A DNA stretch of 64,000 nucleotides, taken from assembly GCF_028649435.1 (NCBI RefSeq), contig NZ_JAQSIN010000002.1; one strand, written 5' to 3'. Below, piece by piece: positions 43,147-50,059 of this stretch (the first letter of the stretch is position 1; each line of letters begins with the position of its first letter). Both the position numbers and the translations under genes were made by a program. The notes beneath the pieces were generated by a model. That model was not told the origin of the DNA and did not search any database. It was given only the letters and a program-made list of their open reading frames with translations. This DNA comes from Curvibacter microcysteis. GTDB taxonomy: Bacteria > Pseudomonadota > Gammaproteobacteria > Burkholderiales > Burkholderiaceae_C.

Positions 43147-43848
43147 TCAGTCGCGTTCGCCGCCGAAGATGCCCAGCAGGGACAGCAAGCTCTGGAACAC
43201 GTTGAACAGGTCCAGGTACAGCGACAGGGTGGCCGAGATGTAGTTGGTCTCACCGCCGTCGATGATCTGCTTGAGGTCATAGAGCATGTAGGCGCTGAAG
43301 ATGCCAATCGAGGCCACCGACAGTGCCAGCATGCCAGCCGTCGAGCCCACAAAGGCATTCACCAAGCTGCCCACCAGCAACACCAGCACGCCCACGAAGA
43401 GCCACTTGCCCATGCCAGAAATGTCCCGCTTGATGACCGTGGCCAAGCTGGCCATGACGAAGAACACACCAGCGGTACCGCCGAAGGCCGTCATGATCAA
43501 CTCAGGGCCATTCTTGAAGCCCAGCACCATGGAGATCAGGCGCGACAGCATCAAGCCCATGAAGAAGGTAAAGCCCAGCAGCACAGGCACGCCCGTGGCT
43601 GAATGCTTGGTCTTCTCGATGGCGAACATGAAGCCGAAGGCCCCGGCCAAAAAGACGACCAAGCCGACACCGCCACTGAGGACGGAGGCCAAATTGGTCG
43701 CGACACCGACCCAGGCACCCAGCACGGTGGGAACCAGGCTCAAGGCCAGCAGCCAGTAGGTGTTGCGCAGCACGCGGTGGCGTTGTTCTTGTGACAGCGC
43801 CTGACCGTAGCCGACAGACAGATCGACGTTCTGGAAAGGTTGGTTCAT
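43147..43848 (-). CDS. Bax inhibitor-1/YccA family membrane protein
   Basis: A 233-residue inner membrane protein with seven hydrophobic segments, starting at ATG 43848 with GGAG upstream. The middle block FGGTAGVFFVMASLATVIKRDISGMGKWLF and the end SIGIFSAYMLYDLKQIIDGGETNYISATLSLYLDLFNVF-type sequence are hallmarks of the Bax inhibitor-1 family, with the conserved Asp pair. E. coli YccA modulates the FtsH protease. Other members leak calcium in a pH-dependent way. It is a single gene with its own terminator. Confidence 0.93.
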   Translation of the reverse strand: MNQPFQNVDLSVGYGQALSQEQRHRVLRNTYWLLALSLVPTVLGAWVGVATNLASVLSGGVGLVVFLAGAFGFMFAIEKTKHSATGVPVLLGFTFFMGLMLSRLISMVLGFKNGPELIMTAFGGTAGVFFVMASLATVIKRDISGMGKWLFVGVLVLLVGSLVNAFVGSTAGMLALSVASIGIFSAYMLYDLKQIIDGGETNYISATLSLYLDLFNVFQSLLSLLGIFGGERD

Positions 43849-44064
43849 GACGGAATCTCCATTGAAGCACCGCAACAGCGGTTCCTGGATTCTATGTGGG
43901 GAGCCCCCATGCTTTTTAAAGAGGGCCGAAGGTTTGAAGGGCTTTGATCGCTCGTTCGTCGACTGAAAGTGAAAGTTGTTTTTCACAGGGCAGCCCACTG
44001 TGTGTGTCACAGCACCGTTATCCTTGAGGGCTGTGTTGAATTGATTTGTCAAGAAGGGTCATCC

Positions 44065-44472
44065 ATGAAAACCAAGTCCGTGCTCGAATTGTCCGACGTC
44101 AAGGCCATTGCGGCCGCTGCTGAAGCCGAAGCCATCAAGAACAACTGGGCCGTGACGATCGCCATCGTCGACGACGGCGGTCACCTGCTGTGGCTGCAAC
44201 GCCTGGACGGCGCCGCGGCCATCTCCTCGCACATTGCCCCCGCCAAAGCCCACACGGCTGCCCTGGGCCGCCGCGAGAGCAAGGTCTACGAAGACATTGT
44301 CAATGGTGGCCGTTACTCTTTCCTGAGCGTGCCCGAGATCAAGGGCTTGCTCGAAGGCGGCGTGGCCATCCTGAAGGACGGCCAATGCATCGGTGCCGTC
44401 GGCGTGAGCGGCGTCAAGTCGAGCGAAGACGCTCAGATCGCCAAGGCTGGCATCGCCGCCATCGGCCTTTGA
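44065..44472 (+). CDS. GlcG/HbpS family haem-degradation-like protein
   Basis: A 135-residue single-domain protein of the GlcG/HbpS/PduO C-terminal fold. VTIAIVDDGGHLLWLQRLDGA is the family core, followed by SHIAPAKAHTAALGRRES and GGVAILKDGQCIGAVGVSGVKSSEDAQIAKAGIAA. Members bind small cofactors such as haem or cobalamin or have no known role. No signal peptide is seen. It stands alone, closed by a strong terminator shared with the convergent exbD gene. Confidence 0.88.
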   Translation: MKTKSVLELSDVKAIAAAAEAEAIKNNWAVTIAIVDDGGHLLWLQRLDGAAAISSHIAPAKAHTAALGRRESKVYEDIVNGGRYSFLSVPEIKGLLEGGVAILKDGQCIGAVGVSGVKSSEDAQIAKAGIAAIGL

Positions 44473-44530
44473 GGTGACGGCCTCACCGGGGCGCCTTTCG
44501 GGGCGGGCTCGGTGTTCGCTGAGCTCAACA

Positions 44531-44559
44531 AAAAGCCGTCCCTCGGGACGGCTTTTTTT
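44531..44559. terminator. Bidirectional terminator between GlcG-like gene and exbD copy 2
   Basis: AGCCGTCCC / GGGACGGCT, a perfect 9-bp stem with a 2-base loop, is flanked by four A and seven T, so it can end transcription from both sides. Confidence 0.9.
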
Positions 44560-44598
44560 GTGGGCACTGGCGCGGGCATGAGCCCGGGCGCTGCCCAC

Positions 44599-45009
44599 TC
44601 AGCGGGCTGGTTCGGTGATGAAGCCGATTTTACGGATGCCCGCCAGCTGGGCTGCGGCCATGGCCTGGGCCACGCGCTCGTAGCGCACCTCGCGGTCACC
44701 GCGCAGGTGCAGTTCGGGCTGGGGCTGCTGGCTGGCGGCGTTGTCCAGCATGGCCTTCAACGCACCGTCTTCGACGCGGTTCTCGTTCCAAAAGTAGCTG
44801 CCATCGGCCGCCACCGAGAGGCGGATGGTTTCGGGCTTGGCATCTTGTGGCTGGTTGCTGGCGCGTGGCAGGTCCACGTTAACCGAGTGTTTCATGACCG
44901 GGATGGTGATGATGAAGATGATCAGCAGCACCAACATGACGTCCACCAGCGGGGTCATGTTGATCTCGCTCATCACCTCATCGGATTCGTCCTGACGTCC
45001 GAAAGCCAT
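44599..45009 (-). CDS. exbD: ExbD, TonB-system proton channel subunit (copy 2)
   Basis: A 136-residue single-span protein. INMTPLVDVMLVLLIIFIITI carries the proton-relay Asp (about residue 24). The periplasmic domain follows. It is the last gene of bfd-ORF-tonB-exbB-exbD, 2 bases after exbB, and ends at the shared terminator. With ExbB it passes proton-motive force to TonB for siderophore or metal uptake. Confidence 0.94.
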   Translation of the reverse strand: MAFGRQDESDEVMSEINMTPLVDVMLVLLIIFIITIPVMKHSVNVDLPRASNQPQDAKPETIRLSVAADGSYFWNENRVEDGALKAMLDNAASQQPQPELHLRGDREVRYERVAQAMAAAQLAGIRKIGFITEPAR

Positions 45010-45011
45010 GC

Positions 45012-45728
45012 TCAGCTGCCTTTCTTGAGCGGCACCACGGTGCCCGATCCGCCTGCGTGCACACGGGCGCCGGTCACGAAGAAGGCGTGCAGATCATGGG
45101 CAAAGCTGTTGAGCTTGTTCAAGATGGCCTTGTTGCCACGCACCAGGGCGTTGTAGCCCAGCACGGCGGGGATGGCGACGGCCAGGCCCAGGGCGGTCAT
45201 GATCAGGGCTTCGCCGACTGGGCCAGCCACTTTGTCGATGGTCGCCTGGCCTGCCGAGCCAATGCCCAGCAGCGCGTGGTAGATGCCCCAGACGGTGCCG
45301 AACAGCCCCACAAACGGGGCTGTTGAGCCCACGGAGGCCAGCACGGCCAGGCCGCCTTGCAGGCGCGCTGTGAACTCGTCGATGCCATTGCGCAGGCAGC
45401 GCGTCACCCAGTCGCTGACGTCCAGACTGTCGTGCAGGTGCACCTTGGTGTTGCTGTGGTGGTCGGTCGCGTCACGGCCCGCCAGGGCCAGTTGGCGGAA
45501 GGGGTTGTCGTTGTCCGTGCCCAGGCTGTTGAGGCCGCTGCTGAAGTCGGGGTTGTGCCAGAAGTCTTCCGCGTTGTGGGCGTGCTTCTTGTATTTGATG
45601 ATGTCCAGGGCCTTGAGGATGATCACGATCCACGAGGCCAGGGACATGCCCAGCAACAGCAGTGCCACCACTTTGGTGACCAGGTCGCCTTGGGCCCAGA
45701 CGTGGGCCAATCCGAATTCGGTTTCCAT
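45012..45728 (-). CDS. exbB: ExbB, TonB-system proton channel subunit (copy 2)
   Basis: A 238-residue inner membrane protein with three hydrophobic helices (about 17-38, 125-150, 170-192). VGSTAPFVGLFGTVWGIYHALLGI is the MotA/TolQ/ExbB signature, and GEALIMTALGLAVAIPAVLGYNAL is the third helix. It lies 15 bases after tonB and 2 bases before exbD, so all three are made together as the energising complex for TonB-dependent receptors such as the one at 30 kb. Confidence 0.95.
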   Translation of the reverse strand: METEFGLAHVWAQGDLVTKVVALLLLGMSLASWIVIILKALDIIKYKKHAHNAEDFWHNPDFSSGLNSLGTDNDNPFRQLALAGRDATDHHSNTKVHLHDSLDVSDWVTRCLRNGIDEFTARLQGGLAVLASVGSTAPFVGLFGTVWGIYHALLGIGSAGQATIDKVAGPVGEALIMTALGLAVAIPAVLGYNALVRGNKAILNKLNSFAHDLHAFFVTGARVHAGGSGTVVPLKKGS

Positions 45729-45743
45729 TTAAAACTCCGTGAA

Positions 45744-46454
45744 TTATTCAAGAACAAAATTAAGCGGCACTTGGAACCACATGGTCTCGGCCACGCCACC
45801 GCGTTTGCCTGGCACATAGCGCCAGCGCATGACCGTGGTCAGCGCGGCCTGGTCCAGCCGGTCAAAACCGCTGGACTGTTTGAGTTCGGCCTTCTGAGGC
45901 AGGCCGTCGGCACCAATCAAGACCCGCACGATCACCTTGCCTTGTTCACCCAAGCGCTTGCTGATGGCCGGGTAGGTGGGCTTGGGATTTTGCAGGTAGT
46001 CGGCGTCGCTGGAGGGCAGCTCGACCTTGACTGGCGCTGGCGGTGCCGGAGGGGAGGGCGGTGCGGCAGCCACTGGGGCCGCCATGGGCGGAGCGGGCGG
46101 CTGCGGCGCGGCCACTCCTGTCGGGGCGTTGGGGGCGGGCGTCGGGTCAGCGATGGCCACAGGTTGCGGCGTCGGCGGCAAGGGGCTGGGGCGCGGCGTG
46201 ACCGATTTCTGTGGCACCGCCTTGGGTTGCGGTGCCGGCGGTGGTGGCGGGGCCTTGGGCTTGGGCGGCTCGATCAGTTCACTGAGCATTTCGGCGGGCA
46301 CGATGACTTCGGCGGCGCGTCGGATCAGGCCCGATTGCAAGGCCCACAGGGCCGCAACGTGGAACAGCACGACACCGATCACGATGACCGTGTTGCGGCT
46401 CATGGCCGGCAGGAACACGCGTGCCTGCGAGGAGGGGGATGGCATGGCTGTCAT
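45744..46454 (-). CDS. tonB: TonB energy transducer
   Basis: A 236-residue protein with an N-terminal membrane anchor (VIVIGVVLFHVAALWAL, with the conserved His, about residues 23-39). A long Pro-rich periplasmic spacer (about 63-150) with Pro-Lys and Pro-Pro repeats follows. The C-terminal domain has YPAISKRLGEQGKVIVRVLI and MRWRYVPGKRGG. The start may be the ATG at 46454 or 46445; no clear Shine-Dalgarno is present. A run of nine C on the coding strand (46471-46463) lies just before the start and could vary in length. Confidence 0.92.
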   Translation of the reverse strand: MTAMPSPSSQARVFLPAMSRNTVIVIGVVLFHVAALWALQSGLIRRAAEVIVPAEMLSELIEPPKPKAPPPPPAPQPKAVPQKSVTPRPSPLPPTPQPVAIADPTPAPNAPTGVAAPQPPAPPMAAPVAAAPPSPPAPPAPVKVELPSSDADYLQNPKPTYPAISKRLGEQGKVIVRVLIGADGLPQKAELKQSSGFDRLDQAALTTVMRWRYVPGKRGGVAETMWFQVPLNFVLE

Positions 46455-46502
46455 GAAAAAGAGGGGGGGGGCAGGAACCAGTGGGTCAGCTCATGCCCGA
46501 GC

Positions 46503-46577
46503 TTACTTGCGAAAAATCCACCAGGCCGAACCGATGACGAGAATCAGGCTGCCGCCGAGTGATGTGAGGAGTTCCAT
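46503..46577 (-). CDS. 24-residue putative membrane miniprotein between bfd and tonB
   Basis: A very short ORF, beginning MELLTSLGGSLILVIGSA and ending with Trp-Trp-Ile-Phe-Arg-Lys, is almost entirely one membrane helix with a basic end. GGAAAG lies 7 bases before the ATG. Its first 34 bases overlap the end of bfd in another frame, and tonB starts 49 bases after its stop, so it would be co-transcribed in the Fur-controlled operon. The clean helix-plus-RK architecture and the Shine-Dalgarno argue for a real product; its function is unknown. Confidence 0.45.
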   Translation of the reverse strand: MELLTSLGGSLILVIGSAWWIFRK

Positions 46578-46816
46578 GCTCTGCTTTCCGTGATGTGGCT
46601 GGCGAGCTGGATGACCTGGCCTTGGGGCTGCGCATGAATGGCGGCCACAGGATGGGAAGCACTGCACTGTTGCACGACGTCGCGGGCGCAGCCTTCGCAG
46701 CGGCCACATTGGGTGGCGACCCCCAGTTCGAACTGGATGTCGTCAAAGCTCATGCCAGCGCGTGCATGGCGGGCGATTTCGCGGTCGGACACTCGGCGGC
46801 AAACACAGACAATCAT
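46544..46816 (-). CDS. bfd: Bacterioferritin-associated ferredoxin
   Basis: A 90-residue [2Fe-2S] protein. MIVCVCRRVSDREI holds the C-x-C pair and TQCGRCEGCARD the later C-x-x-C, the BFD cluster ligands. It is about 25 residues longer than E. coli Bfd at the C-terminus. Bfd reduces iron in bacterioferritin for release. It is the first gene of the operon, directly behind a promoter with a Fur box, so it is made when iron is low, as expected. Confidence 0.9.
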   Translation of the reverse strand: MIVCVCRRVSDREIARHARAGMSFDDIQFELGVATQCGRCEGCARDVVQQCSASHPVAAIHAQPQGQVIQLASHITESRAWNSSHHSAAA

Positions 46817-46856
46817 GGCGTACAGGCAGGTTGGGCTGGCTGTTGAAAGGAGTCTC

Positions 46857-46886
46857 AGTATAAATGCGAATCTATCGCATTTGCAA
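46857..46886 (-). promoter_or_regulatory. bfd-tonB operon promoter with Fur box
   Basis: On the minus strand TTGCAA (46886-46881) and TATACT (46862-46857) are 18 bases apart, a good sigma-70 promoter. The spacer is filled by the perfect dyad AAATGCGA-N5-TCGCATTT (46862-46882), which matches the Fur-box style of betaproteobacteria. Fur with iron would block polymerase directly. The bfd start is 41 bases downstream. Confidence 0.78.
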
Positions 46887-47004
46887 TAACTTCTTGATTG
46901 GGCACCGGACCCGAGGTGTTTCATGCCATGCGCCAACCTTCCATGGCCGTGCTTTGGACGGCGCCAACGGGTCTGGCCTTGGATGTCATTCGGCACAACA
47001 CCAT

Positions 47005-47028
47005 GAAAAAAGCCACCTTGCGGTGGCT
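47005..47028 (-). terminator. Terminator of the SWIB/histone-like gene
   Basis: AGCCACC / GGTGGCT with a 4-base loop (47011-47028), followed on the minus strand by a run of T (47011-47005). Confidence 0.83.
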
Positions 47029-47050
47029 TCTTTGTTCGACCGAGGGTCGT

Positions 47051-47485
47051 TTATTTGACGTGCTTGCCGATCAGGGCGGCGAGTTCAAACATGGAGACCT
47101 GGGCCTTGCCGAAGATTTCCTTGAGCTTGGCGTCGCCATTGATCAAGCGCTTGTTGGCCTTGTCTTGCAGGTCGTGTTTCTTGATGTAGACCCAGAGCTT
47201 GCTGACGATCTCGGTGCGGGGCAGGGGCGTGTTGCCCACCACAGCGGCCAGTGCAGCGCTGGGGGTCAAAGCCTTCATGAAAGCCGCGTTGGGCGTGCGC
47301 TTCTTGGCTGGTGCCTTGGCTGCCGCCTTCTTGGCGGGTGCAGCGGCTGCTTTGGCGGGGGCCTTGGCAGCTACTTTTTTGGCAGCAGGAGCCGCTGCCT
47401 TCTTGGCAGGAGTCGCAGCCTTGGTTGCCGGCGCGGCCTTTTTAGCAGGCGCTTTTTTTGCCGGGGCTTTCTTTGCAGTTGCCAT
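47051..47485 (-). CDS. SWIB/MDM2 domain protein with histone H1-like Lys/Ala/Pro tail
   Basis: A 144-residue protein made of two parts. Residues 1-62 are almost only Ala, Lys and Pro in repeated PAKKA units, as in bacterial histone H1-like proteins. Residues 66-143 form a SWIB/MDM2 domain: FMKALTPSAALAAVVGN, LPRTEIVSKLWVYIKKHDLQD and INGDAKLKEIFGK. It is probably a DNA-binding nucleoid protein; the SWIB domain is otherwise known mainly from eukaryotes and chlamydiae. It is a single gene with its own terminator. Repeat number in the tail may vary between strains. Confidence 0.88.
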   Translation of the reverse strand: MATAKKAPAKKAPAKKAAPATKAATPAKKAAAPAAKKVAAKAPAKAAAAPAKKAAAKAPAKKRTPNAAFMKALTPSAALAAVVGNTPLPRTEIVSKLWVYIKKHDLQDKANKRLINGDAKLKEIFGKAQVSMFELAALIGKHVK

Positions 47486-47854
47486 GATTGAATTTTCCTT
47501 TTGGAAGTTGACTAATCACCAGCCAAACACTGCGTTCCTGCTGGCATACCGGATGCTAATGGAGAAAAAACGGCTTTCCAAGGGGAAACGCATCTTTTTC
47601 GCCCTTCATTGTTGCGTCCATGTGTCGCTGCACCCATTTGGGGCCAGGCCTTGTGGCGCAAGGTCCCTGCTGCCAAGGTGGGGGGCGCGTGTCGGTGCGT
47701 TGACCTGTTGGCATCTGATGTGATGAGCTGCCTCTCGCGTTGGTGGTGAAGCGCGTCTTGTTTTGTATGCTCTGGGGCTGATGGCCCATCTCTTGCGCGA
47801 GGCCCTGGGGTGGGAGTCCGTTCTCCCCTTTTCAATCAGAAAGTAGCTTGCACC
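47486..47854. other. 369-base divergent gap between the SWIB-protein gene and rraA
   Basis: No gene seen. The half near the SWIB-protein gene is AT-richer and should hold its promoter. A TATGCT at 47766-47771 might be the -10 for rraA, but no good -35 accompanies it. Confidence 0.4.
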
Positions 47855-48361
47855 ATGACAGTCTCTGCTCCCGCCTTCAGTACCTGCGATCTGTGCGACC
47901 TCCATAAGAACGATGGCAGTGGTCGCTTTCGCGTCTTGCCGCCCGTGTTTCAGCCCTTCGGTGGGGTCGCGGCCTTTGCTGGGCCGGTGGTGACGCTCAA
48001 GGTGTTTGAGGACAACACCCTGGTCAAGCAGGCTTTGGATGAGCCAGGCCTGGGCCGTGTGTTGGTGGTGGATGGTGGGGGTTCGCTGCGCCGGGCGCTG
48101 GTCGGTGGCAACCTCGCCAAGTCGGCGGCGCTCAATGGCTGGGCTGGCGTGGTGGTGGATGGTTGTGTGCGTGATGTGGCCGAACTCAATGCCGAGTCGG
48201 TGGGTATCCGGGCCCTGGCCTTGATTCCGCTGCCGACCGAAAAACGCAACGAGGGCCAGCGCGATGTCCCGGTGCAAATCCAGGGCGTCTGGGTGCAGCC
48301 AGGTGACTGGCTGTATGCCGATGCCGATGGCATCGTCGTGGCCCATCAGGCCCTGGTTTAA
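47855..48361 (+). CDS. rraA: RraA-like protein (RNase E regulator / HMG aldolase family)
   Basis: A 168-residue protein. FEDNTLVKQALDEPGLGRVLVVDGGGSLRRALVGGNLAKSAALNGWAGVVVDGCVRD-type sequence is the RraA core, with the Arg-Asp pair used for metal and substrate by related aldolases. RraA in E. coli inhibits RNase E; related proteins cleave 4-hydroxy-4-methyl-2-oxoglutarate. The compact length fits RraA. The two roles cannot be told apart here. Its stop overlaps the stop of the convergent transporter gene by 4 bases. Confidence 0.88.
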   Translation: MTVSAPAFSTCDLCDLHKNDGSGRFRVLPPVFQPFGGVAAFAGPVVTLKVFEDNTLVKQALDEPGLGRVLVVDGGGSLRRALVGGNLAKSAALNGWAGVVVDGCVRDVAELNAESVGIRALALIPLPTEKRNEGQRDVPVQIQGVWVQPGDWLYADADGIVVAHQALV

Positions 48362-49302
48362 AGCTCGGACTGGGCGGCCGCTCGCTCTGGCAGGGTGGCC
48401 AGCACCACGCCGGCCAGGGCAATGCCAAAAGCCATCATTTGCAGTCCTGTCATCGGCTCACCCAGAAACAAGACGCCGACGGTGGCCGCTGTCAGCGGCA
48501 GCATCACCGTGAACAGCCCCGCTTGTGCGGCGGGCACGGTGCGCAGCCCAGTCATCCACAGCCAGACTGTCCAGACACTGGCGGCCAAGGCATAGAACAC
48601 CAACAGCAGCCAATAGCGCAGGTCCACGCTGCCAAAGTCAAAAGACAGGGCTTGGTAAAGCCCCAGTGGGGTGGTCAGCGCCAGGCCCCACAGGTTGATC
48701 AGGGCGCTGATGCGCCGCGCGCCCAGGGCGCCTGTGAGTCGTTTGCCGATCACGGCATAGGCGCTCTCGCAGAGCACGGCACCCATGACCAACAGGTTGC
48801 CCAGCCACACCTGATTGCCGGTGGTCGCGATGGGCCCTGCATCGGGCTTGTTGAGCGTGAACAGGCTGATGCCCAACACGGCGAGCGCGATGGCCGCCAT
48901 GACACGGGCTGAAATGCGTTCTTTGAGAAACAGCCAGCTCATCAGCGCCACGCAGGCGGGAATGGCAGACATGATCACGCCCGTGGCCACCACGGTGGTC
49001 ATGCTGACGCCGGTCAACATCAGGATCGAAAAAAGAAAGTTGCCGAACAGGGACTCGAGGAACACCAGCTTGCGGGTGTTGGGGCTCATGGGGGCTTCTT
49101 GCGCAGGGCGGCGTGTCCAATGCGCCATGGCCAGGGCCCCAATGCCAAAACGCAACCAGGCGAGCAAAAAAACCGGCAGGATCAAGGTCAGTGGCTTGGA
49201 CAGCGCCACATAGCTGCCCACCAGGGCCATGCTGGCCGCCAGACACAGGCAGGCCACGGGACGGCTGGGCGACAAGGATTTGGACAAGGAATCGACGTGC
49301 AT
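48358..49302 (-). CDS. EamA/DMT family transporter
   Basis: A 314-residue inner membrane protein with ten hydrophobic helices in two EamA repeats (about 14-140 and 165-300). The second repeat ends with AGLFTVMLPLTAATVGVLFLGEPMTGLQMMAFGIALAG, the usual conserved block with Gly-Glu before the ninth helix. Such proteins export amino acids or other metabolites; no substrate is indicated by context. The start is ATG 49302, 15 bases from the divergent GGCT gene. Confidence 0.9.
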   Translation of the reverse strand: MHVDSLSKSLSPSRPVACLCLAASMALVGSYVALSKPLTLILPVFLLAWLRFGIGALAMAHWTRRPAQEAPMSPNTRKLVFLESLFGNFLFSILMLTGVSMTTVVATGVIMSAIPACVALMSWLFLKERISARVMAAIALAVLGISLFTLNKPDAGPIATTGNQVWLGNLLVMGAVLCESAYAVIGKRLTGALGARRISALINLWGLALTTPLGLYQALSFDFGSVDLRYWLLLVFYALAASVWTVWLWMTGLRTVPAAQAGLFTVMLPLTAATVGVLFLGEPMTGLQMMAFGIALAGVVLATLPERAAAQSEL

Positions 49303-49317
49303 GAATTCACCGAAACA

Positions 49318-49788
49318 ATGACGAACGCCATGATGCCCGATGCGCAGGGGGGCTCCGCGTCCGACGCGCGTGCAGCGGCTCTGACTTGGGTCTTTGTGTA
49401 TGGCACTTTGCGGCGTGGCGGTAGCAACGACATCAACCGCCTGGACCCTGAGCCCGAATGGGTGGGGACGGCTCACTTGCGAGGCCAGTTGTTTGACCTC
49501 GGGCCTTACCCGGGTCTGCGTTTGTTGTCAGCCAGCGACCCTGGCGGTTGTGATGTGGTGGGTGAGGTGTATGCCATCACGCCGGCGCTGGAGGCGGTTC
49601 TGGACCGCATTGAAGAAATTTCGGGCGCTGAGGACGACGAGTACCAGCGGCGTCAGATCAGCGTCATGGTGCAAGGCCATGCTCGCACCTGCCTGGTGTA
49701 TGAGATCCACCCGAGTCGGGTGCGCGCTCGCCCCGAAATTGGGCACGGCGACTGGATGCGCCACGTGATGGAGCGTTCTGCCAGTTGA
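49318..49788 (+). CDS. Gamma-glutamylcyclotransferase-like (AIG2 fold) protein
   Basis: A 156-residue protein. VFVYGTLRRGGSN at about residues 25-37 is the substrate-binding loop of the GGCT/AIG2 fold, and LDRIEEISGAEDDEYQRR holds the catalytic Glu region. It would act on gamma-glutamyl amines or peptides, releasing 5-oxoproline. The first 20 residues are not part of the fold, so a later start is possible. It is read away from the DMT gene and is followed by an AT-rich region before aceA. Confidence 0.88.
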   Translation: MTNAMMPDAQGGSASDARAAALTWVFVYGTLRRGGSNDINRLDPEPEWVGTAHLRGQLFDLGPYPGLRLLSASDPGGCDVVGEVYAITPALEAVLDRIEEISGAEDDEYQRRQISVMVQGHARTCLVYEIHPSRVRARPEIGHGDWMRHVMERSAS

Positions 49789-49822
49789 GGCGGGTCGACC
49801 TATTTCATCTGGCATTTTTGGA

Positions 49823-49900
49823 TTTCTTAATGTGAAAAATCAGCGGTGCTGCACTGCGGCAATTTTCTCAATATGAGAAATGGTATTTCGTATTGAGGAA
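49823..49900 (+). promoter_or_regulatory. Array of three similar operator-like dyads upstream of aceA
   Basis: TTTCTTAATGTGAAAAA (49823-49839), the perfect palindrome TTTCTCAATATGAGAAA (49864-49880) and TTTCGTATTGAGGAA (49886-49900) share a TTTC...GAGAAA pattern. Starts are 41 and 22 bases apart, near four and two helical turns. A second perfect dyad, GTCTTGTATAAGAC, lies at 49941-49954. The AT-rich region directly precedes aceA, so these probably bind a regulator of the glyoxylate shunt; its identity is unknown. Confidence 0.5.
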
Positions 49901-50059
49901 TGATGTTGATAAGTTGTTGTTTTTAAAAGAATAAAAAAATGTCTTGTATAAGACATAAGATTGTCTTTAACTCTTATAGAAGACTTAAAGTTAGTCCATC
50001 GGCATCGCAATTGCATCAGCAACGAAGCCGGCCCCTTTTAATCAACCAGGAGTGAACAC

